Shown piece by piece: positions 32,861 to 45,398 of a stretch of DNA of 64,000 nt (its first letter is position 1; each line of letters begins with the position of its first letter). The DNA comes from Marthasterias glacialis (lineage: Eukaryota > Echinodermata > Asteroidea > Forcipulatida > Asteriidae), in NCBI GenBank assembly GCA_911728455.2, contig OU452238.1, positions 11,037,565 through 11,101,564 of the forward strand, in the 5' to 3' direction. A model generated the notes under the pieces. The model did no database searches. It had not been told where the DNA came from and saw nothing but the letters and a program-made list of their open reading frames with translations. The position numbers were made by a program, and so were the translations under genes.

Positions 32861-33559
32861 CCACAGTAGTGTGGTTGGGGTCTACAAACGATACCTACCT
32901 GTAGAGCCATTACCTTTGCATAATGTATATTTCCCTGGCTGGCAGGCGCGAAGATTTTTACCTACAATAGCACCCCCTGTTGACTCCCCATGATGCCCCA
33001 CGTCATAAGTGTCACGTTAGCTTCCTGTAGTGTAGTCAAAGAGAACACAGGACGCAGAAGTATTGACTGGTCAGAATGCTTTCATGTTCATGTAAACTCA
33101 TTATCAAAGATGGTGTATCCCCCAATCCCCAGTCTAACAGCAACAACACTTAGGGCGCACTTCCATTTAACCAAGGACACAATCTTCCCTCTTCTTAGAA
33201 GAAACAATTCTTTAGAAAAAACATCTTCCATCAAATTACATGATATATTAATATAACAGAAAAAAAAACAGTTAAAGAACAATGGAAGTTAAAAAAACTT
33301 AATATCAGGTTTCAAACAACTTTCCCAAATCCTTGAACTTGATTAATTTCTTCTTTCAGGTGTTTTCTTTTACAACCAGAGCCTTTGAATAAAGTTGAAT
33401 TGAGTCATGAAAAGTGTGAACTTGTCTGGAAATACATTTTGTAATCTTTTGACCGAGCAGGCGGTTTACAAGCTCTCAAAGAGTGACGAGCTTGAACAGC
33501 TCTACACACAGGTTTGTTTTCCTGTGTAGGTGTACTGGGTTTGAATCCTGGCTTGGTTC

Positions 33560-34610
33560 AGTAGCCTGAGCCTGTGTCATGAACCTGAACATAGGCTCAG
33601 TTTTGAAGCATTCCAATTTGAATCGCACCACACTTGGCGTCTGTATAAATGCAAGCTTTTTCCTGTTTGCCAGACGTGTGTGCACCTCAGTTTCATCAGT
33701 AGTGAGTTATGTGTATAAGTTCGAATGTTCATTCTTGAAATCAGCTTCCGGTTGTGTAACAGTTCTGATTGTGACTTTCCAGTAGTCTGGTGAGATGTGG
33801 TAAGTAAGTCCAATACCGCAATTTTCCACCCTCTCCTCTCCCTGAAGGCAAGTTTTAATGTCTGTTTGAGAACATGGTTCCGGCGCTCACCTCCTCATTA
33901 GTTCGCGGATAATACAGGGAAGATTTATGGTGCTTGATTCCCAAGTTGTATAAATACTTTTCAAACTCAGAAGAAGTGAACTTGAACCCAATTGTCAGTT
34001 ATGATTTCACTGGGTAAGCCTTCAAGTACAAAAATTGAAGACAGCATAAAAATTACTGTACGTGAAGTAATGTCTAAAGCAAAAGCTACCTCCGGCCATT
34101 TGCTGTAGTATAGACCATGTGACCCTTGTTTACAAAAGAGTGACCTTGTACATTCCAGGGCAATTACTGGCAGGCAAGATACTGCATGGGACATATGAGA
34201 AATTTTACATTTTGTATCATAATTTCCACATAAATTCAATGGCTATTAAAATGAGAGCTGAACTAGTTGTGAGATGTGCCCCTTTCCTTCATATCCAAAG
34301 TTGATGACAATCGGACAGTGCAATCTCCATAAAATGAAAGATTTAAAGTATTTTCCCATTGAGCCGTGTACAAATCCTGCCTGCAGGAAGTCCAGGTTCT
34401 GTGGCTCTTTTGTAAACATGTGATGTCACAGGTAACATGGTCTATAGTCAATGATAGCATATCTGCAATCATGTGGACCCTGTTCAACTGGGCCCGTAAT
34501 GTCAATTGCGATATTTTGGACACTTTCTCTGTATGGGCTGTAGCAGAGTGTTTTGGGTGCATGCAGTTTTATCACTCATTTGGCATGCATAACAGTTGTG
34601 AATGGCATCC
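33560..34610 (-). pseudogene. Ty3/Gypsy integrase remnant, interrupted
   Basis: Reading down the - strand: CYACQMSDKT (zinc-binding end) near 34600; then, after the 334-bp element at 34111-34444, YSKWPEVAFALDITSRTVIF and GLPSEIITDN of the catalytic core; and finally TTGKSQSELLHNRKLISRM near 33790-33720. These are in the order of a Gypsy-type integrase. Stops and frameshifts are frequent. The retroelement is old and inactive. Confidence 0.75.
34111..34444. mobile_element. 334-bp TIR element inserted in Gypsy integrase
   Basis: The ends are TAGACCATGTGACCCTTG and, inverted, CAGGTAACATGGTCTA. The subterminal TTTACAAAAGAG / CTCTTTTGTAAA is also inverted. TA lies on both sides (34109-34110 and 34445-34446). 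Removing it would bring the DCRYAI-type integrase text next to YSKWPEV. It has no coding capacity. Confidence 0.8.
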
Positions 34611-35600
34611 TCTACCATGACAGGACATTAGCCCAATGGGTCGTCGTCACCAAAGTCGACACACGGGTGAACTGTTCCAGCACTGTGCAGAGGCTGAGAT
34701 CCAAGCAGTGGAAGGCTTTTGTCACTAAGTCCATTGAGATTGAGAAATCCTCCTCACAACCTGATACCAAAAATTTGGTCAGGAGGAGGAGAAAGGACAA
34801 CGTGCACATCCCAAAATGGGAGGCCAAGTCAACCTTATGCAAGGTATCCTCAAACTTGTTTCAGGTGCGAACCGTAAAGGTCGACATGGCAGATGATGTG
34901 CTACTGTCTTTAGCGGAATCAGGGAGGGCGGGCGGGGAGAAACACTTTTCAAAGTCCCCTACTGGGAAATGATAGTGTGATAAATCCCATTTCCGGCAGG
35001 GCTTCCAAGTTGTTCACCCACCATTGCGCTGATCCATTCAGTACACATCCGATCCTGTGGGAGCACTGGAAAAACTGGGATGGTGCATGCCTCAGCCAGA
35101 GCCATCCGCCGCTTGTAAGATTTATGCTCTTTGGGAGCAGGTCCCCCTGGCTGGGGCAGCTTAAACACCCGGATCATATCACGTTGCACCAGCCGCAGCT
35201 CGGTTTCAGAAATGGAAAGCCGCTGGGCAACCTGGTCCCCATCCTCGGCCAAGCCTCTCGAGGCTGACTGGTGGGACAAGTAAGAGGGATGGTGCCCACT
35301 GGGCCGTAGCTGGCCAATTGGCCACCCGAGCTCGGGGTCAGCAAAGCAGGTAAGGAATTAGCCGGACCTGTCACCCGCTTTGGCTGACCACCCCTTTTGC
35401 CGGGGACCGCTCCAGCAGAGGAGGATGTTTTAGATTTAACCTTGCCAGAGCAGGCCTTATGTTGGCTAGTCCTGGAAGCTTTGGCTGGGACTGGGGACTG
35501 CAGAATGCTTTCTTCCTGTCCTAGGCATTTTAAAAAATCCTCTGATGATTCTACTACTCAGTATTATACTGATTATACTGATAACAAATAAGAAAGAATT
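34611..35600 (-). pseudogene. Possible retroelement gag-like region
   Basis: GC-richer than its surroundings. The - strand has a 106-residue frame (34959-35279) with RRMALAEACTIPVFPVL and a proline-rich continuation upstream. Its position ahead of the integrase remnant suggests gag or other retroelement sequence, but I do not recognise a domain. Confidence 0.3.
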
Positions 35601-35653
35601 TTAACACACATTTGGAAAAACCTAAGAAAGATTTACAGCCCAAAAATGTCACA

Positions 35654-35700
35654 TCTAGCAGCAACAGCAGCAACAACAGCAACAGCAGCAGCAACAGGAA
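35654..35700. repeat. CAG/CAA trinucleotide microsatellite
   Basis: Runs of AGCAGCAACAGCAGCAACAA type. No coding context is evident. Confidence 0.85.
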
Positions 35701-36099
35701 ACTCTCTTGTATTGTTCATTTATTTTACTATATTTCACTGCAATGTTGTATGTTGGTGTGTATGTTTGTATGTGTGTATGTATCCATAAAAGGCTCTCTC
35801 ATTTCTCATCATCAGGCAGTAAAAGTTGCATGGACCATGGATGATGACACAGGGCGTGTTATAACCTATAGATGAATGAAATCCGTTCAGAATTGACCCA
35901 GATGGCTCCGAAAAACCATGGATTTCAGGCACAACCGCTGTACAAGTATGATCACACTGGCCATGCTACATCTTCACAACACACAGGCTGTTTTCGGGTT
36001 GTTGGTTAACTGGGAATTTGGACTGCTGCATTACACACATTAGGGGAGAACAGTTTTAGAAGTGTGTAGGTTTGTAGTTTTTTCTCAAGTCCTTATAAC

Positions 36100-37985
36100 T
36101 GTAAGAGACTAATCAACCATACTTTCTTCTTTCTAAACTATTATGGAGTCTGAGGCATTGTCCACAAGTGGTTTGCCGATTACCTCGGCAGCGGGATACA
36201 GTACACCACTATTATAAACACAATGCAAACAAAATTGATCCTCTCTTATAACAATCCATCATGGCATGCCTACCTCTTTTCTTGGTCCTTGATTTTCCTT
36301 TTAAAAGAAACTGTTCTTCAAACACTCTTGGCGATGACACTACTATTCTTGCCTCTTATAATTTTAGTGTTTCCCTTGTAACTACCCTCAATACTGAGCT
36401 TACTAAAGTCTCTTTTCTTGGTTTCAAGCAAATAAACTGTCTCTCAACTCTAACAAGACCAAACACATGGTGTTCAGCTGATCAGAGGAAATGTTTGTCA
36501 ACATGAATGCTACTCCCATTCACAAACTTTCTTGGTGTAATCACATCTCTTCTGTCTAAACTGCAACACTCATGCCCTCTCCATGCTCTGTTCCATTTTT
36601 CACCAACCACTTTATACTATTTAAAATACACTTATTCTCTGGTATGTAAGCTACTAACTGGGCAGGAAAAACACCAACAAACACAAGTCTCTTATCTCAG
36701 TTCAAAATAGAGCAGTTTGTATCTGCACATTGTCCCGCCATTGTGGTGAGTTTTTTTTCACTCACAACCATCCTATTGAGCAGGTTTGTGGGTTTAAGTA
36801 CTCAGGCACAGTTATTGACAAGAATTTCACTTGGAATCAAAACTCTCTCTAGCAGAGCTGAGGAAATTGAAAGAATTCAACGTCAACAATAGGATTTTAG
36901 TTTTATTTTATCAGTCACTGATTCAGAGTATCCTCACTTTTTGTCTGACTTGCAATTTTGGGAATCTGTGTTTAATGTACAGAAACTGAAAAGACCATGA
37001 AAAATCACTCAGCGTTCAAGTATCAGATCCTCCTTCAATTGGTTCATTGTATGAAAAAAAGAGTCATGCTTAAAATACATAAAGTAATGCAAGATGCCTC
37101 TCATCCTCTGTACAGCTGCTTCACATTCAATAGACCGATTGCGTGACCAATGTTGACATGCGGTCACGTGACCTTCTATGGGTATAACGCCATACAGCTG
37201 ATGGCAAAATACGTGTAAACACGGAGTGACTACAAAAACAGTCGATTTTACTTTTGTTGAGTGATAAACTAGTTAATCAGCCCCTTTGTTTAAGGTAGTA
37301 TGTTGTGGCATTAATTTGAATCATATCTCTGTTTCATAATTTAACAGAATTCTACTAAAAAGAGTTTTTTTTAGCCACCGTCAGACGATCGACTATGTAG
37401 CCACCCGCCTGTTATTTTGTTTGTAATGTAGGCCAAAATCTCTGTAAAAAAAGGGTAAAGAACGTTTGAAAAGTGAGCATTTATACCTAGCCTTGCAAAA
37501 TTTCAAATAGGCAAAGGAATCACACAGTTTTCGAAAGCAATTTCTTTGGATGATTTCAGCTTCAAAACTTTGAAATTTTTGTGTTGAAAAGTGTGTGGTG
37601 ATCGCGGTCGTCTGGCCTACTATTCTGTCGTGCACTAGTACACATCGTGAACATTTATACGTTACTTGTACAATTTTCAAGACTTGCTGGAACTGTCCTT
37701 ACTGGCTTTATTCAGCCACTCGAAGGTCTCTGGTACAAACTCTGGAATATTTTTCACAGATTTCGAGCAAGAAAAGCCTCGATCGAATAAACTAAATGCA
37801 ACATTCATCGTGTACTGTACCGCACTTTCCTATGGAGGAAGTTGTGTGTGTTTATATTTTATACCCCATACAGGTCACGTGATGCGGGTCGCGCAATCGG
37901 TCTATAGGTCTGGTGTTCGTCTCTCTGTTTCACGGCCTTTACTGTGTATTCACATGTCAAATTCCAATGCTGGTACTGTCTAATC
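36100..37985 (+). pseudogene. Non-LTR retrotransposon fragment split by a 774-bp element
   Basis: On the + strand: IVHKWFADYLGS, a decayed GDDTTILASYNFSVSL, FKYSGTVIDKNFTWNQN and ILVLFYQSLIQSILTF, with frame breaks between them. The C-terminal HPLYSCFTFN stops at the left end of the element at 37131-37904. Its continuation, RSGVRLSVSRPLL, appears just right of it, matching the HPL....LPSGRRFRVPR.-type tail of such LINEs. Confidence 0.75.
37131..37904. mobile_element. 774-bp TIR element, copy B
   Basis: The ends are TAGACCGATTGCGTGACC and, inverted, GGTCGCGCAATCGGTCTA. The interior matches the copy at 17875-18645 in inverted orientation. It lies inside a LINE tail, so it is younger than that LINE. 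Confidence 0.85.
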
Positions 37986-38537
37986 TGGGAGTGTTTAGCA
38001 CTCTTGTGTTGTATCTTATTTGATATGGTCCCTTGTTTGCATGCCCTTTTTAAAACTCCTTGTATCTTGTATTACTTAAAGAATTGTTATGTATGTTTTT
38101 AATACTACCAGTGGATGTCAAGATTCTATGTTTTTAACGTGGACTCTAAATATTGAATTGAATATTTAAAAACAATTGCCACAACACATGCTGTAGCTAC
38201 TAATCCAGGTGCCCTGAAAACAAGATTCTTGCAAAAACTTGTACAGTCTCTAGGTCAACTTACACAGTCTATTATTTATAAAGGCATTTGCTTCAAAAGC
38301 TTATTTTTTGTACATGTTGTATATGCCTCATTTAACATAAACTGTGTTTTTCATTTCTTAATGTGTGAAAATATAAATAAATGTTTCTGAATAATAAAAT
38401 GAATGAATAAAGGCATGAGTGGGATGCCACTTGATTGTCCCCACTTATCCTAATTAGTTGGGAAGTGTTTAACACGAAAGCAAAAAGGGGTTACAAATGG
38501 CTACAAGACAGGTATTTCAATTGAGTTTCAAATGGAA

Positions 38538-40417
38538 CTAGAGCTTATGTGTTTGTTATGTGACAAACACAAGGTGTTCGGAATATTTGTGCTAATGATG
38601 ACATCAATGACAAAAACACGACGCTATGATTCAGAATCAAAATTCATGTTGAACTGGCAAAAGTTATATCATAATGTGATGCGACATACATATTACAAGT
38701 GATGACGTCATGATGACGTCACTCCATATTTTATGAATTGGTGACCTTCCAAGCCTGGTAAAAGAAAAATTTTGATTGTAGCTTGTTTTATTCTCAAGAT
38801 ATTTAATAAGTGGTCACAAAGTAAAAAAATCATGTGATGATGTCATCATGACGTCACTCCAAATTTTTGCAACAAAGTACATTGTCTAACAACCTAACAA
38901 GTTTCAAGTCATCCAAACATGTACTTCGGTAGATAAAGGACTTCAAAAAGTGCACATTTAATGTAATACCATGTGACACATGATGACATCATCAATCTAC
39001 TATTTCAGGATAAAGGTAATCATTTTTACCAACTTTGAAATGATTACCATAAAACTATTTTTTAAAAGCAGACCATTGATGGACTTTAACATTGTTGAAA
39101 CTTCAAAAATGTTGCCAATTATAAATAACAAGGCACTTCTGGTTTTGACCAGAAGTAGAGGTCACGTGAGGTCATGCACTCGACAAAAAATGAAGACCTA
39201 TGTTACCAAAATATAACCACGCAAAAAGCCAACGAAAGTCTTTTGTGCTTGCTTTGATGTTGATTTTCAAATATTTATAAATTTAATGCTTAAAAATCTT
39301 GAAATTCAAAACCTAATGACGTCGTCATGACGTCACAACTTTCTCAGCATCTATAAGTTATAGTCTAACTACATGTGAAGTTTCAACAAATTAATTTCCT
39401 TATGTGTTACAAACATTCCATTACCGATCTTTACATACAACATAATGCAAAGCATGGCATCCTGCTAGTATATCCAACGAGTGTTAAAATGCCATATGAA
39501 CAGATATAAATGTATCTATGGCTGTTTGGTGTCATCACCAGCTTAAGTGACAAAACGGCCATTGTTTGTACAAGCCCTGTGTTCCAGGTAATAAACTCAC
39601 GAGGGAAGTTGGAGCAATGCCAACTGGGACTGTCTATGTTTGTACACGACTACATAGAAACACTCATGAGTTACTAAAAGTTTACTAAAACTCCGAGAAG
39701 ACTTTAATGCTTTACTCCAAAAGAAGCGGCAATATCTTTCCAAGTATTTACAATCAACAAATAAATTTTGTCATGTGTAATGATCATTCTCAGACCTATC
39801 AAATTACATGGCGTTCTGACTTGTAAGATGACCTCGGATAAGGCCACTTACACACACAAAGTGGTTAAGGTGTTACTGAATGATGGTGAAAAAATTGTTG
39901 GCATAGCGGCTTGGGGTTTCTAGACGGAGGCTTTCAAAATAATTTAACCGCTAAAATTTGTCAAAATTAAGTCGCAAAATACTGTTTTCATGCCATAATT
40001 TCCGACTGGATCACGTGACCAATGTCATACTTTGCACTGATGTGTAAACCTGAATAATACAATTGAACGTGTGGCTTATGAGATTTTGTTTTTTAAACCT
40101 AGAAACTTCAACTTCGGGTTTTGACCAGAAAGTGACCTCGGGCAAGGTTACCTACACAAACAAAAATCTTAAGCTGCTGTTTTAATCAAGGATTGTGAAA
40201 AATTATTGCCATAACTTTTGCATTTTCATTATGGTTTTCAAAACAAGTAATTTTAAAGTTTTAAACCACTGTACCTGATGACGTCAGCATGAGGTCACAA
40301 CTTCACATACATTTCGAAGTTATAGTCTTACTACATGTGAAGTTTCAAGATGATACAAGCTTTTCAAACTATGTGTTTGGAAAAGAGAACAAAAACTAAA
40401 AAAAAAACATAAAAAAA
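38538..40417 (-). mobile_element. Helentron-like element, copy H4
   Basis: Read on the - strand, it ends in CTAG at 38538 followed by T. A hairpin TGTGTTTGT/ACAAACACA spans 38548-38571, and CCGAACACCTT lies inside it. The interior has TGACGTCAT palindromes (38702, 38838, 39317) and CAGAAGTAGAGGTCAC. Its 5' part is interrupted where copy H5 begins. Confidence 0.65.
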
Positions 40418-42091
40418 CTAGACATTATGTGTTTGTGGACAAACACGTATTTGTTCCAAAGTTGTTTGTCGTTTGATTAAACACTCCATACCTTGAAAAT
40501 GGTCCTACACGATACAAAATTTATGTCTTTTAGACAATTGGCTCAGGAGATATATTTTGTTAATTTAAAGCTTATTTCGACCGGAAGTAAAGGTCAAAGT
40601 GGGGTCATGCGTTTTATCCAAATGTCACACTTTATGTGAGCTACAAATGGTACAAATACTATGATTCTACAAGAATTGGTTCAGGAGATGTGATTTTTAG
40701 AAATTTTGAACTTCCTGTTAGGACCGGAAGTAAAGGTCAAATGGGGGTCACGCCTGTACATCAAATGTCACATATGATGTAAGCTACACGACAACACAAA
40801 GATTACGACTTTATAGAATTTAGTTCAGGAAATATGACGTTTTAAAGTTTTGAACTTCCTGCTTGGACCGGAAGGAAAGGTCAAATTGGGGTCTAATCTG
40901 TAAGTAAAATGTCACCCGTGCTCTAAGCTTTAAAATGGCACAAAGATTATGACTCTACGATATGTGCTTCAGGAGATGTGATTTTTTCATTATTAAACTT
41001 TGAATTAATGTAACTTGACACCTGATGACGTCACGATGACGAAAACATGTTTGCCTTACTATGATTTTTTGTTATTTACAAGGTGGTATAACATTTATTC
41101 CTATGCGATGCCTTTGAACGAAAACCCTAAAAATGCAGAGATTCTGCAAGTTTCATGTAGAAAAACATCTACCGATAGAGGGCGCTATAGCATATGAGCA
41201 GTCATACCAAAAGCCAAACTAACATCTGAGAACACAATATGAAGTTTTAAACGCTAAAAGATAGCTCTACCCCGCCGCATTCATATTTGCAGTTTTCCCA
41301 AGAAAAACATGTACAGGTTCGCAACACCCAAAATCCTCATTGGGTTTACGCGTAAAAAACAGGTGAGTGCTCACTTGTGTACAACTTTGCAATCAACTCT
41401 CGAGCGGGGAAAAGCGGCGCAATCCACACAGCGTTGCACCAATTGTGCTCAGATTGAACAATTAACGGTTAATTAAAGTGAAATTACGTTGTGCTTTGAT
41501 GAATTTATATGGTCTGGGACAACTCTTTGTAAAAGCATTCATGCAATCTAAAATTCAATATATTTTGAAAAATTGTGGTTTTTGACCTACCAAATAGTTA
41601 CACTTTTTGAGCCGTGCCTTTTGTACACAGACACAAAACGTGCCAGAAATGACGTCATGATGACGTGACAGACACAAACAATCCAAATTGCACATCTACA
41701 ATATTCAACAAGTCTATAACTGAAAAGAAAATTAATTTCGGTTGTAGGCTTCCTGAGATAAGCTGGAGACAAGAATGCTTAATTAATTATTCACACTGCT
41801 GTCTTATGGTTAATTAATTAATAATTATAATTTTATGATATCGTTTAGCTAAGTCAAGACACAAGCTTTAACATGATATAGAATTTATCTTATAATGATA
41901 ATTCAAAGAACGGCTTTTTGTGCGCAGAACAAAAGTCATGTGTTAAGTCAATAGGGTTTTGGGGGAAATAAAGAATAATAATAATAACAATAATAAAAAA
42001 AAATAAAAATCTCGACAGAAACAATAGCTGTTCCGACTGATAGTCGGAACAGCTAAAAACAATAGTTGTTGTGGCTATTGCCCGAACACCT
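40418..42091 (-). mobile_element. Helentron-like element, copy H5 (complete)
   Basis: The - strand start AGGTGTTCGGG is the complement of 42081-42091. The end is CTAG at 40418, followed by T, with hairpin GTGTTTGT/ACAAACAC at 40429-40446. Near the 5' end, a 13-bp perfect stem AGCTGTTCCGACT/AGTCGGAACAGCT occupies 42026-42054, followed by an AAT-rich microsatellite. The interior shares blocks with H6 at 48600-50505. Confidence 0.7.
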
Positions 42092-42879
42092 AAAAAGCTG
42101 CCCAGGAAGGTGTCCTTAGTCTGTTCCAAGACTTTATAGGGTGTTGTACACCATGTAATGAAAAACATTTGGACAAATGTTTTTGTTGAGAAGTTGTTAA
42201 AAGGAAATGATTCTTATTGTTCTAACAATTCTGTATAATTTCCTGAGACATTCTGTAGTTTCAGGGCTCCAGAGTGGTGTGAGTTGGCAGTTCCAACCAT
42301 GGAAAAACTTTTTACCTTAAGCAGGCCCCAGACCCCATGCCATAAGGGCTTTGTGCTTCGCGCTTGATTACTAAAACCTCAACCTGCCCCTCAGCACCAA
42401 CCTTCTGTTTTGAAGGTTGAAGGGCATTGAATGTCGTAAGGCAAAGTATTTTTTTAATGAAATTCAGAGAAAAATGTTTGCACACATCTTAAGTATAGTA
42501 AAGGGTAGGCTTGTGTATCTACATGGAGGAATGCATTTACTATTGGAGGGTTTGGTTATAAATCCTGTCTCCACTTCTGAGACAGACCTGAACGATGATT
42601 TTGACCCCAAAATGTCTACAGGTCATGAGTAAGGGGTTCTTGTGTACAACTTGCAGACAGGTAATAGGTAAATGATAACCTATATTGTGAGTATTTATGT
42701 GGGGCAAGCTATAATTGTAAATGTTCTAAAAGACAATACGTATAGACTTGCATAATATTAACAAGTATTTACAAATACAAATGCTGTGGAATAGTAAGTT
42801 TACAAGCAAATCTCAAAGACCTCATTTAACTTGTTGTTTGATATTACCATTTAATATGTTTATTTATATCATAGAATTG
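42092..42879. other. Intergenic sequence, unassigned
   Basis: No repeat or gene recognised. Confidence 0.4.
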
Positions 42880-42887
42880 TATAAAAG
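42880..42887 (+). promoter_or_regulatory. Candidate TATA box
   Basis: TATAAAAG, with an initiator-like TCACACC at 42902-42908, about 24 bases downstream, and an ATG at 42951. It is supported only by pattern and spacing. Confidence 0.3.
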
Positions 42888-42950
42888 CGATTTTATAGCA
42901 GTCACACCTTAGTATCACTGTTGTCTTGGTAGCCTTGATTTCGTTTAAAC

Positions 42951-42995
42951 ATGACAAGGCACCTTGGAACAATAGTCTTGCTGGTACAGGCACCG
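42951..42995 (+). CDS. Candidate first exon of a small secreted protein
   Basis: The ATG has A at -3. It encodes MTRHLGTIVLLVQAP and runs directly into GTAAGT. The hydrophobic core (IVLLV) resembles the start of a signal peptide. A TATA box and initiator lie upstream at plausible spacing. I cannot identify the downstream exons: the next recognisable feature is a SINE at 43070-43399. This may be chance. Confidence 0.2.
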
Positions 42996-43069
42996 GTAAG
43001 TGTGCAGTCCAATCCTATATACTGTATTGTATACTCATTCAATCAGTTCATCTACTATAGACCTGGGTT

Positions 43070-43399
43070 TAATAATAAATAATTAGGGAGGCTAATCATC
43101 CTTACAGCTGAGAAGCTAAATTGTGAAGGACGCGGCTACAATGTGTTCGAGCTGCAGGCATTCAAGGGCACCTTTGGCAGTCAGAAACATTAACCCATAT
43201 ATGACCACAGAGCACAGCCAGAGATTGAAAGTGTTCGATTTTTTTCGGAAGGAGAAAAGCCACAGGGCCCAGAGAAAATCTTCATGGCACAAGAGAGAAC
43301 CAATGCACAACTTTACTCACATATGGCCCCAACCGAGAATCAAACCTGGGCCACAGTGGTTAGAAGCAGGCGCTTAATGCACTAGACACCAATGCCACC
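43070..43399 (-). mobile_element. Probable tRNA-derived SINE, second family
   Basis: The - strand head reads GGGTGGCATTGGTGTCTAGT, then a B-box-like GGTTTGATTCTCG. A body with GGGCCATATGTGAGTAAAG follows. It differs from S1-S3. No second copy is present in the window, so the call rests on the tRNA-like head. Confidence 0.5.
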
Positions 43400-44642
43400 C
43401 CCATAATCAGTCACAATGTCAAGATTTTAGGAAAAACCTTCAACAATTGAGATCAGAATTCTCAGTGTATTTTATATTTTAAAGTAACATGATGAGCTCA
43501 AAAAATGATGCTTATGGTAGCAGACAAATCCACGCTTAACAAAAGTATTTCAACTTACTACGCATACTTGGCTTTCACAGCAAGCACAGAAATATGGCAG
43601 AAAGTAGTGAGTGACTGTACTAAACCCAGAACTAACCCAGAACTCTCCCAGTAAGCAGCACCATGAAATTGGGCTGATGACCTTAGACAACAGGCATCAC
43701 GAACAGGAATGACTCTCTGTTTATAGTAGTCATCCTTGTTGAGTAGATCACTCATTTCTGAAATGTTATTACCATTGTGCTTTTATTTGGTGCAAGTAAT
43801 AGGAACAATAGATGTGAGGCTACTCAAAGGGTTTGCATTGTACAATGAGATTGGAATCAGGCAAGTACAAGCCCACCAAATTGTTGGTTTGCACATTTAC
43901 ATTTTACAGTTCTTGTCAAATTTAAATCCAACATATCCCAACAGCCCCTGTGCAATGCCGACTGCATAATTATCTGCGTACAAAGAGAACAAGCTCTGTA
44001 GTTGTAGATGCTCTTTGATGCTATTTATGACACATTTTTAGACATAACTGGAATGACTACTTTGATCATAATTAATTGAGAATTTTGAAATTTAACAACC
44101 AGTTTTACTTTGGTGCAGTCACATCCCAAATTAAGTACATTTCAGCAAACATTTTACAATCTAATGGCCCTTTTCAGTGAAATAATTCCCTTTTAATTGT
44201 TTAACTTTCAGTTACTTATTAAATACTTGCTACATGGGAAATATGATTCACCTTCCTAATGAAATGCAATTTCCAGTTCCAACTCAATTCTATTGAAAAA
44301 GAAAATACTGACCATTTATTTTTAGTCCTGTCCATTATACTACCTGCCCAGGTTTTGCTTCTGGATTGGTGCACAACATACACATTATAGTACCATGTGC
44401 AATCACACACGTCAACAAAATGGTGGCAGACTGTTTATTTGTATTTTTTTATACAGGTTTCTACCACGTGAGACCTTTTGCAAATTAATTTGGTTACAGT
44501 TTTGAATGGTCAGTACATCAATGGGAATTGTAATTGCTTGTGCAGGTGCACCCACAATGGTGTGATACCATGTTACTAATTCAGGTTATTTTGAGCTAAA
44601 TAGCTTAGAATTTATAATAGATGTAGTTGAATTGGTGGTCAT
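43400..44642. other. Intergenic sequence, unassigned
   Basis: No exon, repeat unit or TIR pair recognised. Confidence 0.4.
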
Positions 44643-44646
44643 TTAA

Positions 44647-45214
44647 CCAGTTGCCGCCAGGATTCTTTTTGGGGGTACTGCTGGCATAAAGGAAACCCAG
44701 ACTTGACAATGCCAAGAGAACAAAGATTATCTTTATCGGATAATCCATTTTGTTTCTGAACAAAATGTCAAATTCATGCACAATGAATTGCAAAACATTG
44801 GCCGTTACCTATGGCATAGGAGTGGAATTAAACACGGATCCATGGCTCGATTGCCGACTCACTCTGACTTACCTCCATTGAGCCAAAATACAATAAATTT
44901 ACAATGGTGGAAGCCTCTCGATGCCTCGCAATTTCCTTCTTGGAACGAAAGGAGAAAGGTTCATCATTGGGGATTGCACAAAAACCGCCTCCCAATGGCC
45001 ACAAAATGCCAATATATGCAAGACCTTTTTTTTGTCCTTGTGTGGGTGATACAAGCGTTCGACGGCATGTGTGTGGTCTGTGCACCCTCTGAAGTGGAAT
45101 GACTGGTCGACCTTTGTCTGGTGGTCCGAAATTAAATAATAGCATCTTTACTTGGCTTTTGTTTCCAGGCAAGGGAAACATTTGCGTGTATTCACGTCAT
45201 CCGGTGTCAACTGG
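44647..45214 (-). mobile_element. TTAA-MITE family copy P5 (568 bp, complete)
   Basis: TTAA lies on both sides (44643-44646, 45215-45218). The ends are CCAGTTGCCGCCAGG and, inverted, CCGGTGTCAACTGG. It is one of the two best-preserved long copies. It lies just downstream of the CUL2 3' UTR. Confidence 0.88.
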
Positions 45215-45398
45215 TTAATCGATAAGATATTTTTCTGGGGTCTAGGAAAATCCCAAATCAAAACAAAATCTATCAAAAGCAGACATATCCAGACCAACTT
45301 TTTCTCTTGACATTAATTCAATTGCATAAAAGAAATAAGCAAGTTGTGACTAATTTTAACTGAATGTAACATTCCTACACATTGCTTTTGTTGGAACC

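Noticed and set aside
34553-34972. + strand frame of 139 codons with a basic RRRRK patch
   Set aside because: It lies antisense to the Gypsy-like region, starts inside the integrase remnant and has no recognisable domain. It is more likely a shadow of retroelement sequence.
41950-42000. Regulatory AT-rich region upstream of a gene
   Set aside because: It is an AAT microsatellite inside copy H5; no gene starts nearby in the matching orientation.
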